Origin: Psococerastis gibbosa
Taxonomy: Eukaryota; Arthropoda; Insecta; Psocodea; Psocidae
Direction: 5' to 3'
Assembly: GCA_963971405.1 (NCBI GenBank)
Contig: OZ020485.1
Location: 16,802,001-16,866,000 of the forward strand
DNA: 64,000 nucleotides
The notes beneath the pieces were generated by a model. That model did no database searches. It was not told the origin of the DNA and saw only the letters and a program-made list of their open reading frames with translations. This document shows positions 33,513 through 45,400 of the stretch, one piece after another; within the stretch, counting starts at the first letter, position 1; the number at the start of each line of letters is the position of its first letter. The translations under genes were made by a program, and so were the position numbers.

Positions 33513-34375
33513 TAGGTATTAAGCAGGGTAACAAAACCAAACAGGATGCTTCACCAAGCAGCGTTTTCGTTTTGAATGAAATAAAAATATTTTTTGAATA
33601 AATTAGGGTTAGGCCTAATTCATTCCAAAATACATTGCGTAAGTATACCGGCTGTACACTCTGTGTTGTAATACAGTATTGGCCTGCTAGTTCTGGAAGT
33701 GTTTTGGTATAGGGAATGTCGAGGCAACCGAAATGTTACTGCAGGACCATTATTTACCACGATCTACTCATATTATCTATCCCGGTACCTATACTAATTC
33801 ATAAATTGGAAAGCATATAGGCCTATACGGGTTCACTAGGCCTATAGAACCGTTCTATCGTATTGAGCTGCTTATTGCAGTGGAATTTCTCAAATATCAT
33901 TCATAACAGAGTTGGGCATAAGCAGGTACATAAATAGGCTGGTTACGCTATATGATCTAAATGTAGTCTATTGGCACAGACTATATACAATAAACAACGT
34001 ACAAAATTGGGAGACATGCCAAGAAGAACTATCTATGCAACAATCCCATACCTAATTGCAGCCTATTCTCTAAAATTATCATGAAACATTAAGCTTCAGT
34101 GTCCTAGGATTTGAAGTTTGGCGGGTTGGGGCTCCCCTAGCGGCGAATTGATAATTTTTTTTATTGGTAACACAGCAACATGCGATTTCTAAGTTTCCAT
34201 GTTTAGTTTATATAAATAGCTAAAATAAAGGTAAAATATAAGAAGTTGTAAAAATACGCGCGACTAATTAATAAAAGCCTCAACATATAAATCAGGAGAA
34301 AAATGTGCTTGACCAACCTAAGAAAAACATTTACGTCTACGCAATAGTAATAAAAACTAAGTTCATTGTAAACTA
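33513..34375. other. Unassigned AT-rich sequence
   Basis: No gene or repeat recognised between the copia element and the next LINE insertion. Confidence 0.45.
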
Positions 34376-34388
34376 TAACTGGAAAGTA

Positions 34389-35654
34389 ACAGGTCACAGT
34401 GACAACCAAGTTGAATGGGCTCCAGAGGCTGGCCTGCCTCTGTATCACAGGAGCAATGTCAACTTCACCAGGGGATGTCCTGAATACTTTATTGAACCTG
34501 CCAACCCTGGGAGTCTTCATTGAAGCACAGGCCAGGATGGGCGCCTATAGATTGGAGCTGGAAGGCTGCTGGAGAAGCAAAAGGTCAGGCCACTCCAATA
34601 TTACCAAAAGCATATCGGAAGACACGCTTTTAATGCCGTCAGACCGAATGACACCCCTGCTCTCATTCAGCAAACCATTTAACACTAGAATTCTAGCTAG
34701 AAAAGAATGGAATGCTGAAGAACATCAAACAGGGGACAATGACCTAGTCTGGTATACATATGGGTCGAAAATGGAAAATGGGGCTGGAGGAGGAGTCTAT
34801 GGGGAAACTGTAGACAAATCCATAGTCCTAAGCCTCGGCAAATATGCTACAGTCTTTCAGGCTGAGGTAGGGGCCATTATAAAATGCCTAGAGGAGTGTA
34901 TGGAAATGGAAAGCAAGGGCAAAACCATTATTATCTATACAGACTCGCAGGCAGCGATTAAGGCTGTGGAGGCTATAAAGATCACATCAAAAATGGTGTG
35001 GCACTGCATCAACCTCCTAATAAAGGTGTGTCGGGAAAACTCAGTCTCGCTGATTTGGGTCCCGGCTCACTCGAACTTTGATGGGAATGAAAGAGCCGAC
35101 GAGCTGGCTCGAAAAGGTGCAGAAACGCCATTCATTGGTGCAGAACCTAAGTATGGGATGGCTTATTGCCAGGCCCGTACTTCTGTACAAAAATGGGTGC
35201 AGAGAAAAACTGCAGAGGAATGGAAGAAAGTCCCGGAAAGCAGATTTGCTAAGAAGGTTATTCCGGGTCCTAGTAAAAAGCTCACCGATCAACTTCTCTC
35301 TTTAAGTAGAGAGCAAGCTAGAAGGGTGGTTGGCACGCTTACGGGCCACGGCCACTTCAACAAACACATGCATAGGGTTGGCGTGAAAAACGACAGTAGA
35401 TGCAGACTGTGTGAAGTTGAAGAAGAAACAGCTGAACACATTCTCTTTGAATGTGAAGCGCTGGGAAAAACTCGATACCAAACTCTTGGCCACCCTAGGT
35501 CTGAAGAGGAAACCATCCGATCTAATCCCATCACAAAAACACTAGAATTTATCAAAAAGACTGGTGTTATAAGATGGGCGTAGACGGCAAACGTGGAAGC
35601 AAAAGACCTTCTAGGTCGACGCTTATAGGAACTCAAACGAGTAGGCCCCACGAA

Positions 35655-35700
<46 letters not shown>
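34389..35700 (+). mobile_element. 5'-truncated LINE with RNase H, poly(A) tail and target duplication
   Basis: TAACTGGAAAGTA at 34376-34388 is repeated exactly at 35701-35713, right after a run of 43 adenines (35658-35700). This is the classic product of target-primed reverse transcription. Only the 3' part of ORF2 is present. The long, pure poly(A) suggests a recent insertion. It lies about 590 bp upstream of the ERLEC1 start codon. Confidence 0.93.
34399..35583 (+). pseudogene. LINE ORF2 C-terminal part with RNase H domain
   Basis: This 394-codon frame is truncated at the 5' end of the insertion. It starts in the region after the polymerase (KLNGLQRLACLCITGAMST), then carries an RNase H domain and a C-terminal zinc-binding motif (CRLCEVEEETAEHILFEC). 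RNase H landmarks are the Glu of FQAEVGAI, the Asp of IYTDSQAA and the Asp of GNERADELAR. The first catalytic position reads WYTYGSKM where TDGSK is usual, so the first aspartate is Tyr. PAHS replaces the usual PGHS. RNase H plus the CCHC tail is typical of the I/R1/LOA groups. Confidence 0.88.
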
Positions 35701-35702
<2 letters not shown>

Positions 35703-35713
35703 ACTGGAAAGTA

Positions 35714-36285
35714 GCAACCAGACCAGGAGCAGGAGGCTAGGTCCCTCGGAGCAGGTTTTCATAAGCTGAACATAGAAAAAAGGAGCAGGTCGCTGGTTCA
35801 TCCGGACTTGTGCATTGTGCTGTGACAGAAAATCGCAGGAGTATTTCCAACTAAGGAGCAGACTGCTACTGCTCCTCACTATGGAGCTTCAATGGTGCCA
35901 AGGCGGATGGAGCGGTCGAGCGGATATCGGGAATTCGGGATCTGAATTTCCTCCTTTGCCAGAAATCGCGCAGTTATTTTTTTTAAAAATGAAAACGTCA
36001 GGGTTAATAAATGTGCAAATAAACATAACATCAATACATTTTTAATGATTTTTTTATTCCCTATTAAAAGGATACTTTTAAATATTTACAAAAATTAAAG
36101 GACTTTATTTCATAAAACTTGTTACGTGGCAGTAGTAAAGTTAAACTGTTTTTTTTTTGTTTGTGTTGTGTGAATTGTGTATAAGCATTAAGCAATAAGG
36201 CAATAAGCATTCAAATGACACGATGAATGATGTGTACCTTGATTAAATTATAATTTTTTAAATTAAATATATACGGTACTACACC
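35714..36285 (+). promoter_or_regulatory. Presumed promoter and 5' untranslated region of ERLEC1
   Basis: The interval between the LINE target duplication and the ERLEC1 ATG holds no other gene. The first part is GC-richer and has GGAGCAGG repeats (35726-35790). The last 250 bases are AT-rich. No transcription start can be fixed from sequence alone. The LINE may have displaced distal regulatory sequence. Confidence 0.35.
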
Positions 36286-36435
36286 ATGAAATTATTACAA
36301 AATATTATTATTGTCATACTTCTGACCATTACATCGTTGTCCTTCAATGCTTTGGCTACGTTTGATGTCGGACTCAAGGGATTTGACGACAGCATTTTGT
36401 ATTCTATAGTTTGGCCTGGTGCTGAAATTAAGCAG
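36286..36435 (+). CDS. ERLEC1: ERLEC1 exon 1: start and signal peptide
   Basis: The ATG opens [20 protein letters not shown], a hydrophobic signal peptide, followed by the mature N-terminus ending [10 protein letters not shown]. The donor GTAAAT follows in phase 0. This is the only ATG with a secretory leader that joins in frame to exon 2. Confidence 0.85.
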
Positions 36436-39400
36436 GTAAATTGATTTTCTCTGAGGTTCACTTAGTTTGCCGTTTATTTGAACTATGAAGTCTGCACTAA
36501 ACAACGCCTGCCTCTGACGTCTGCAGCTTGCTTCAATTCATATTTTGTATTTTTAAGCTTACTTAAATCAGTTAGTTTACCTACAGACAATTTCGCAGCT
36601 CAGTCACTGCTTTGTAATAGTCATGCAAGAGTGCTTTACAGGCTATTTCCCGTCACCTACGTACCTAGGCAATTCAGTTATGCGGTTAGATGCTGAATAT
36701 TCTGGTTTTTACATTGCCTAGTTTTGTCAATTTTTGGCGAAATTTTAGGGCTAACCATTTAAGTGAAATACGTGAATTTCTCGATATTTGTTATTGACCC
36801 ATTGAGGCGAAATATAGACTTATCCTCTTCCGGTGAAAAACCTCTAGGGGTTGGTTGGAACCAACTCGCTTCGGAACCTCCAGTCCGTTGTGCGTTCGGC
36901 CAGCCTCCCCGTACGTCGTACAGTTGTAGTCTCTGTGTAGCTGGTCCAAATACTCATACAGGCCAACGGTGGTCCCTTCAGCCACTTAACGCCACAATCC
37001 TTAGGGTTTAGTAGCAGGAGAACATTCTTGCGGAGTGACTGTATAGCGGTATGCAAAGATTAATATGTGGTAATGGAAAAGTGCATTGTATACCATTAGT
37101 GGATACGGTTGAATGAATCTGCGTTTCAGTTTCCTTAAAGGGAATATTACTTTTTACAGATACATTTGTTAGTGTAATTCCAAACAGGTCGGCCCCTACT
37201 TAAACCTTTGGTTTGTCTCATTTTTTAAACCTATGGTTTATGGTAGTCGGGTATCTGGTGTGGTAGCACCTGCTCCTGGACTAAATCCCGTTTTTGCTGA
37301 GCTGTTGTTCGGGTAAAATTCGTCCTGTTAGCTTAGCCACTCAAAGGCCGCATCAGAAACTCAGACCTGCAGGTGTTCTGCACATTGTGGTAAATTTGTT
37401 TTTGGGAGGCTCTAATATGTACACGGACATTAAAACATAGCAGAAGGGTTCAGATTGTTCACTTTGGCAAGCGGCTCCAGTTACAGATTTGATGATCTTT
37501 AATGAAATTAAATGAAATTACTTACTACTTTATTTTATGCAATGACAGCTCCTGGCATCTCTGCCATTCGCCGACGAGCCTCCTAGTATTGACACATTGG
37601 GTGTCAGTCCTGGTAGTTGGAGAGGGCTGAAATGAAATGAAAAACGTCTTAAGTAAGGCCCCAAAGGGCTACTCAACCAGCTAACCTATTTTGTTTACTA
37701 ATTATTTTCACATTAATAACATAACTTTTTTTCTGAAAATAAAAGAAAGAGGGAAAATAATAATGGAACTGTCCAGATGACTACATAGCTACCTAGGTAC
37801 ATAATTTAATAGAAAATATTTTTTTTAGGACCCTCATCAGCAATACCAAGAACTAGTCATTCAAACCGATAAGAAGGAGAAGTACCAATGCTTAATTCCT
37901 CATGTGGTCGAGAAGGAAAAAGACTCTGGCGAAAAGTATAACGGGCCTAATGCACTAGATTTATTATCTGATCTCTTTAATCAACCGTCATGTTCCTATA
38001 GGGTAAGTATCGGTTTCCGTACTCGGCGGTCATCTCAAGCGATGAAAGTCCCCGATGTAGAACTACTTACAATATTTCATTATGTTTGGGGGAAAGCGCA
38101 TTCCCTTCTAAATATGCATGCTACATGGGTATTTTTATAGTTTGAAATGACCGCAGGATAAATAATTCGACTATATAGTCATGAAATGTAGCGTAGTGGT
38201 ACGGACTCTGACTTTCACCCAAAAGGTTGCTGGTATCTGGCTACATTTTCTGGCCATGCTTCCGAAGGCATGTAAAGCAGGCGGTCCCGGGCTTTTCCTA
38301 GTTGAGTGTAAGAGAGGGCTTTATAGCCCTAACTCCGCTAGGTTGGCTTAGTAATAGAAACAATATTAATTACATAGTTAATTTATGTGGTAAGTCGTAA
38401 CCCCTCAAAAATACTGGATCATACAAAAATTAGTGATTTATGATTTATTTCTGAGTAATTCCTTATCGTCTCAGAAGCGAAAGCGTTAAAATCCCTAATG
38501 TGTACCTCCTCGTGGTGAAGATGGAAACGCGTAGTGGGGAATGAAAAGATCGAGGACTGAGTTAGAGCCGGAACAAGCGAGCATATGGACACGGTCTTTT
38601 CTGCGCAGGGCACTTTTTGTCCTGGGGTTGGGAAACCTGCCCCGAAGGCCGAGGAACTCAATGAAGAGCCAACGGCATAAAGAAGCAGATGGCAACGGGA
38701 AACTACTGCAAAACAATTCCTAGTACAGTCATCATGACTATGTACATTCGATACATATTATTTGACTTCCTTTTGGAGCCCGAAGTTTATTGTTTACTCG
38801 TCTATTGATTAATACAATCGCCATTATGATTGCCAATCTGCAATAAAAAAGGCATTCGAACAAGAATAATTGTTTGTTATTTTTATAGTTAGAGCCATAC
38901 TGGACTTATGAGCTATGTCATGGTAAATACATACGGCAATACCACGAGGAACGGGAGGGAAAGAAGGCGAAACTGCAGGAATTCTACTTGGGGCGCTGGG
39001 ATAAAATTAATCAACACAAATTACGTAAGTATTATTATTATTATTATTCAATAAATCAGGCTGCCAAGCATGGGCATTGAAGGTTGAGAGTTGAGTCAGA
39101 CAGGCAGACATAGCACAATAGCAGTACCATCATTTGACGAACGGACGAAGTACAAGACCGAGACAACTATAAATTGTAGCTGTCACTGCAACCGAGTGAA
39201 ACCTATGAGTGCTCCATCCACACGAGCCGTTAACACGTGACTGACCGACCCCCGGCGTGTGTGACAGGCAAAAACACGTGATGGCGTACGACTCGTGGAA
39301 GAAAAAAACCGATGGCAACAATCACCGAATGGCGAACCCGTCAGATACCTGCGGCAACATGGCGCAACTTTAGTCCAAAGTGCCGTGATCTTCCTTTCGT

Positions 39401-42400
39401 CCAGCGGTGAGACGTCAGTGGAGGCGTGCAGCTGGAGAGCAGCAGCCCGTGTACCAGCAAGTCGTCTGATGGGGGCATGACTGTGCAGTGTATACAGTAT
39501 ATGCGATTCCAACGTGACCGCACACTTGCATCTTCTTCTCACTTGCGACTTGTTCTTTACTGCCAATTCTGCCACTTTTGAAATATTAGAAGACTGTGGC
39601 TTGGAATTTTTTGCGGTCGTACAAAGTAAGCCTGAGCTCTATGCCATACACCCACGTACCTACGATAGTAGCCGAAATCTAGAGATCGTCAGGTTGCTAG
39701 GGCACGTGAATCGAGAGCAGCCTTCCGCAAGCTGCTCCTAGGGATAAGATGAGTGAGACCACGGATGCGATGACGTCGATGACTTGCGAAAAGGGGTGCT
39801 GAACCGCGCAGGTGTGATGTGATGTGGTGTGATTTGGTGGAGCTGGCCAAGGCCCTTCACGGGCTGTAGCGCCAAGGTGTGAGTAAGTAAGTAAGCTTAA
39901 GCTCAGCGAGGGAAAGGAGGAGGCAGATGAACTATGAGAAAAGCCACCCCACTGCCTTGTGGGTAGGGTATATATACGGCCCATTGAACCTTGCCCCTGC
40001 CAACGACCCCATCGGTTTTAGGATATTATTGGCAAACTGGTTCACTCCTTGGTATCAACCAAAACAAGCAAAAGCGGAAATGGGCATGCTCAAATATGTC
40101 GGTTTCATCGTCGCAGAAAGTTTCTTCACACATTACATTTCAAATCTTATCCCAACGTATAGCTTCTTTTGTTTTAGGCGAAGTCTTAGAGTTGGAAGAC
40201 CAAACAAAACTTGCCAATCCAATCCCGGTGAAGAAAATAGACGGTCTGAACATGCCGTATGTGCAGTTAAACATGAGCGATGGGACGCAGTGCGATTTGA
40301 GTTCAAAGCCGCGGCAGACTAAAGTTTTATACGTGTGTTACACGCTGGGGAAACACGAAATTTACTCCATTAAGGAGACATCCATCTGCGAGTATGAAGT
40401 CATCGTGCTTTCGCCACTGCTCTGCAAACATCCTCGATACAGGTATTGTCTTATTATTACTTCTTAATTATGCGCCTCTTCTAGCTAAGACTGGCGATCA
40501 TCAAGGCAATTTGGACCTTGGAGACTGCTGCCCAAATTACTTTACCTCAGGTTCTTCATGTTCTTCTGCCGGGAGCCTTCTAATCCTTCTATCTTCCCTA
40601 GAATTTTAACATGCCGAAGACCTTAGTTTTCATAGTATATAGTGTATATTAGTTTCCGTTTCTCAACCGTCAGCAGCAACTCGGCTTTTATATACTCAGG
40701 ACATGTAGACTGGTGGTACAGACTCCGACTTTCACCCGAAAGGTTGTTGGTTCGAGTCCCACACTTGCTACATTTTCTGGCCATGCTTCGGAGGGTATGT
40801 AAAGCAGGCGGTCCCGGGTCTTCCTGGTTGAATGTAAGAGAGGGCTTTATAGCCCTAACTCCGCCAGATTGGCTTAGTAATAGAACAAAAAAAGTCGATA
40901 TTTATATAGTGGTAAATATTTACTATTACTATTTTGCATTGAAAAACCACGCCCCAATTTTGAGTAAAACTTTCTTTCACTTGCGTCGACTGTAATAAGT
41001 TTTAATTTATATTTTTAGACCTCAAGAATCTGGTGAGAACTCCATAAAGTGCATACCAATTCAAAATCCTGGGACAAAGCCTGAGAGTTTGCTCAAGGTA
41101 GAGGCTGAAAGTCTCAAGTTGCGAACTAAAAAAGTGAACGTAAGTTATTTTGAATTTAATGTTCGGCCAGCCATTGAATATTATACATTCCAATAATATT
41201 TCATGGCTGGCCGCAGCGTGTGACATTAGCCTGTGATATTTTAATGGGCTACTTTCCTATAGGAATAATGCCTGCGCCCATCGTGGGGCTGCAGACGGTT
41301 GTCAATATGGCGGCTAGTGGACCTGTGCAAGAGAAGTGCCCAAAGGGGCCTACACAAGCTATGTACAGAGTTCAGGTAACCATTTTGCTATGCTCCAATG
41401 TTTAAGACTTCGATATTTTTTACGTTGGTACTTATCTCTGATAGTTGGCGTATGGTTAACGGGTGCCCCGTAAGGGATATTGTTCCTGCCATTCTAGTTA
41501 ATTTAATTTCTATGCCTGCGCCCAATTAATCCGAGTGAGGCCCACCATTTTGGATTTTTATACAAAAGTTGTCCACAAGCCTTAATTTTATCGTAAATGC
41601 AGTGGGCAGGTATGTGTTTTTTTATTAAAAAAAAAAACTAGAGATTGAGATTTCGCTTATGTGTATGCATACCAATAATTTTCCGTTACGTTACGCCTCC
41701 CAGAAACCCCAAACATTGGGTAAGGAGGAAGCTAACCGTAGATATTGGCCACCCCTGGATCACTGGAAAACCTGCCAGTTTTATTTTTTAATTAAGTAAT
41801 TAAGATTTCATCCAAGGGCTATTCCTTACATACGAGTAGTATTATGAGAATGTTATTAGTTTTGTTGATATTGCCGTTTTAAGAAACTGATTGGGTTAAA
41901 ATCTATCTCATTATATTCATGGAAAAATTACGTATTTGTCTTGTTAGTACCCCGTTCAGGGTCGCAGGGGACTCATCAACTCATTCATAATACAATCTCT
42001 CTCATTCGCACGATGTTTGCTTGGGCTGGGGTTTAGCTTTGGAACGTACACAACACCAAGCCTCCGTGTTTGAACTTGCTGTGATATGAATGAGGGCACC
42101 TCCTGATTACAGTAGATTCCGAACCTTTTGGCTTCAGCCTCTCACATGAATAATTATTTGTAAGTTGTCAGAGAGAGCCTTAGAGTTTCTTGTAAATAGA
42201 CTGATTTTCACGTACACTTAATGAGTAAAATGAACCTGCTTGCATGTTTCTGCTCGCTTTGGTCAATGGTTTGTCGATCTCTTGTTGCATGTACTAGACT
42301 GAGTGGCGTGTTTCTTGACTTAAAACACCTGTTTTTAGGGTGACGACCCCTCCTTTGGAAGCACGACTGGTAGCACCGACGGATATCTGCGCGTTATCTT

Positions 42401-45400
42401 TAAATTTCCTTAATACACGTTAGTATAGAATTGAGGCACGTTATTGATGCATGCATTTTCTGTTTGTTAGACCCAATCAATAAAATAACGAAACAATTAA
42501 GTACAAGTATTACAGCACGGTTTAAGAGCAAAATATGGAGACCCGTATTTTCAGTTTTTTTTTTCACAAAGTCAAATTTCTCATGAGATTTCAACCGTAG
42601 AGTCATAAAGTAGACGAAATATTCCTCTTCATTTTGGTATATAGTACGAGGCTACATTTGCAACCTGACATCCTCAGTGATGATTCTTTTCTTTTTTACA
42701 AATAAGTGTAATAATCGTGGTCCACCCAAGTTAGTGACTGCTACAAATGTACATCAAAGCGTAGAGGAATATTTTTTCTAGTTTATGTCACCTAATTTAT
42801 GGCTCTACGATCAATAATTCAAGTGAAATTCGACTTTGTGCCAAAAATTAAAAGTGGGGCTCCAATTTGCCCTTAAGGAGAAAGTTGATACTTTTGCCGC
42901 AATCATTGAAATTTAGTCGCGAAATCGGATTAAAGAAAGAAATATTGTGAGATTTAGTTGTTTCACTGATTATTAGCTCATAGCCTAGTAGATCCACTTT
43001 ACCTCTATGGGGAACAAGTTAGATAAAGGAACAAGTATGTTTTTTTCCTAAATTCCTTTTCGTACTAAATACCCGTACAAGTTTATCTGCTAAGTTATTA
43101 TAGTATAGATTCTGGTAAATTCGGATGCTGTTCCCTCAAAACAAGATGCGAAGGAATACGTATTTATCTCAACGAACCAGCAGAGCAACGCAACAAATTG
43201 GGTTGGTGATCGATTGGTGCAAAAATAATTTAAAACAGACTATTTCTAAACGCACTATATATGATTTTGAGGGGAAAATCGTGCACCTGCGTGGGGTTGG
43301 CGACAAAAGTCTGCATAAGCAGACTCAGGGGGTTTTGTCGATTTGCTGACAAATTTCGTTGGCGTCCGTGTGCCTCGGGCCTACGGCTTGTGTGCTTGTC
43401 TCTCAAGCTATTGTCGATGTGAAACAGCCGTATGTTAAATTATGTGTGATACTACAATATATATCTGTATATACTAGTATATATATGAGTATGTCAAGAC
43501 TCAAGAGGTAATTTACTCGTATATTAATAACTATGGAATCAGCTATGCTGTACTTATAGGAATGGGCTTGAACGGCGTAAAACCTTTATAACTTATTGCA
43601 CAGCTAGTTATGTCAGGATATGTAGAGTAGTGGTAGTGGCTTTCACCAGAAAGGTTGCTGGTTCTATTCAAACACTTTATACATTTCTTGGCCATGCTTT
43701 GGAGGCCATGTAAGGCAGGTGGTCCTAGTTGCGATTTGCTGTTGCTATGTTTATATGTAAAATTGAAGACCATAAGTACCTTGGCTTCATGAGCCACAAC
43801 ATTGAAGGTGAGTCTATGTAAAGTCAGAATTTCCTAGGTTAAGTTTTCAATGCGGTGCGCCTTAGCATGAAGGTGCTCGGTAAAAGAAAACCTAAAAAAA
43901 TTGGCGAAAGAGGTATTTCAACGCAAGTTCTTTGTTTTACCTTGTTAACCAATTACTAATCCCACTATAGTCTGATCAGCGTTGAATTCTTTGGTCATTT
44001 ACGCAGTGCTTACTGCAGTAAAACTGCACTGAGTTGAGCCATATCTTACAGCTGAAAAATCACGGTAAGTTGACTGAAGTGCAAGTGTTACGCGATCAAC
44101 AGTCATCTTACAAATGATATACACGGAAGCTCGCATTACATATACATACAGCATTTGTAAGATGGTTGTTATTCGCTCTAAACTTGCACAGTATGTCTTA
44201 GTCAACTGTCAACATACTGCGATTTTTCAGCTGTGACTCTCAATTCCCAGGCAGGTAGTAGTAGTGGAAAATATACTACAGCCATGAATTCTAAGTCTTA
44301 CATTTTAAAAGAGGTTCAGGCTTTTTGCCTTTTATGTGAAGTTTAATATGGAGGTACAGAGATTTCCAAATACTTTGTTAGCAAAGAAGGCGTGCGTATT
44401 TTTAATTAATTAATTCCTCTTGCCACAGCCGGAAAGATATGAAAATATTATGATTAAAATAATTCAATCCTTCTTATTAAATTCGCATTTTCGCACCAGC
44501 GGTATTATAATCGCCATGATCAGGCCGCTGGAACGCTATCAAGCAAGAAAAACACGATCGAGTGCATAAAACAGGTTTCATAGATTGGTCGTAAATCAGC
44601 CGGGTGAAAAGTCTGTTATTTTTTACAGCTTGGATTTTTAACGAATTTTTCAAGACAACAGTTTGCGGCTGTGGAACGAGGAGTTATTTGATGAAGCAGT
44701 AGAATCCGGGATGTACAATCTTAGAACTGTTTGTGAGGTACTGGGGTAGCCCAGGCTCACAATTAGGGGGTAGGACTTACTCGCAGATTATCGGTGGCGT
44801 CCCGCCGTCCCGGTGCTGGCGAAGAGAAGTCTGCCGGGCCCGACTGCTGCGCTGCGATGGAGACCGGAGACCGTCGCGTATAGGTTTATTCACAAATAAT
44901 CTTATGATGCCTCACTTTAGGGTGGGTATATTTAATGAATTAATATAATGGTAAAATGGTAAAGGCGAATGCGAAATGCGTTAATGTAAAAACAACGCGG
45001 TGTGTGTGCCCGAAGACTGCAAGATTCGGACTGACTCTTCCTCTGCTAACCAGTTGCCAACTCCGACAAACTTGCAAGTTTTGACACTCCCCAGCGGGGG
45101 TAAAAAAACAGAAGGGAAAAATAATATATACAATACAAAGAAATTAATTGAAGTTAGCTACGACCAAGTTACTTCTCTTGGTCGTCCGTATGGACGGGAA
45201 CTGCTAAAAGTTGTCGTACAGATCGCCGAACAACTCCGTTCATCGTGCGAACATCAACGACCCTTACCACTCCTTGCGAGCCAATATGGGTACATTCTAC
45301 TACTCCTAAGGGCCAGTAGGCTGAGCTACAATTTAAATCAGAGACGAGAACTACTTGACCCACAGTCAAATTGGGGGTGGCCCATTGCCATTTATTCCTA

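Noticed and set aside
35289..35879. Minus-strand 196-codon frame with a long phenylalanine run
   Set aside because: It is the antisense of the LINE RNase H region and its poly(A) tail; no independent coding support.
41263..41375. Alternative longer ERLEC1 exon 6 from the acceptor at 41261-41262
   Set aside because: The acceptor has a better pyrimidine tract, but it joins exon 5 out of phase and hits a stop.
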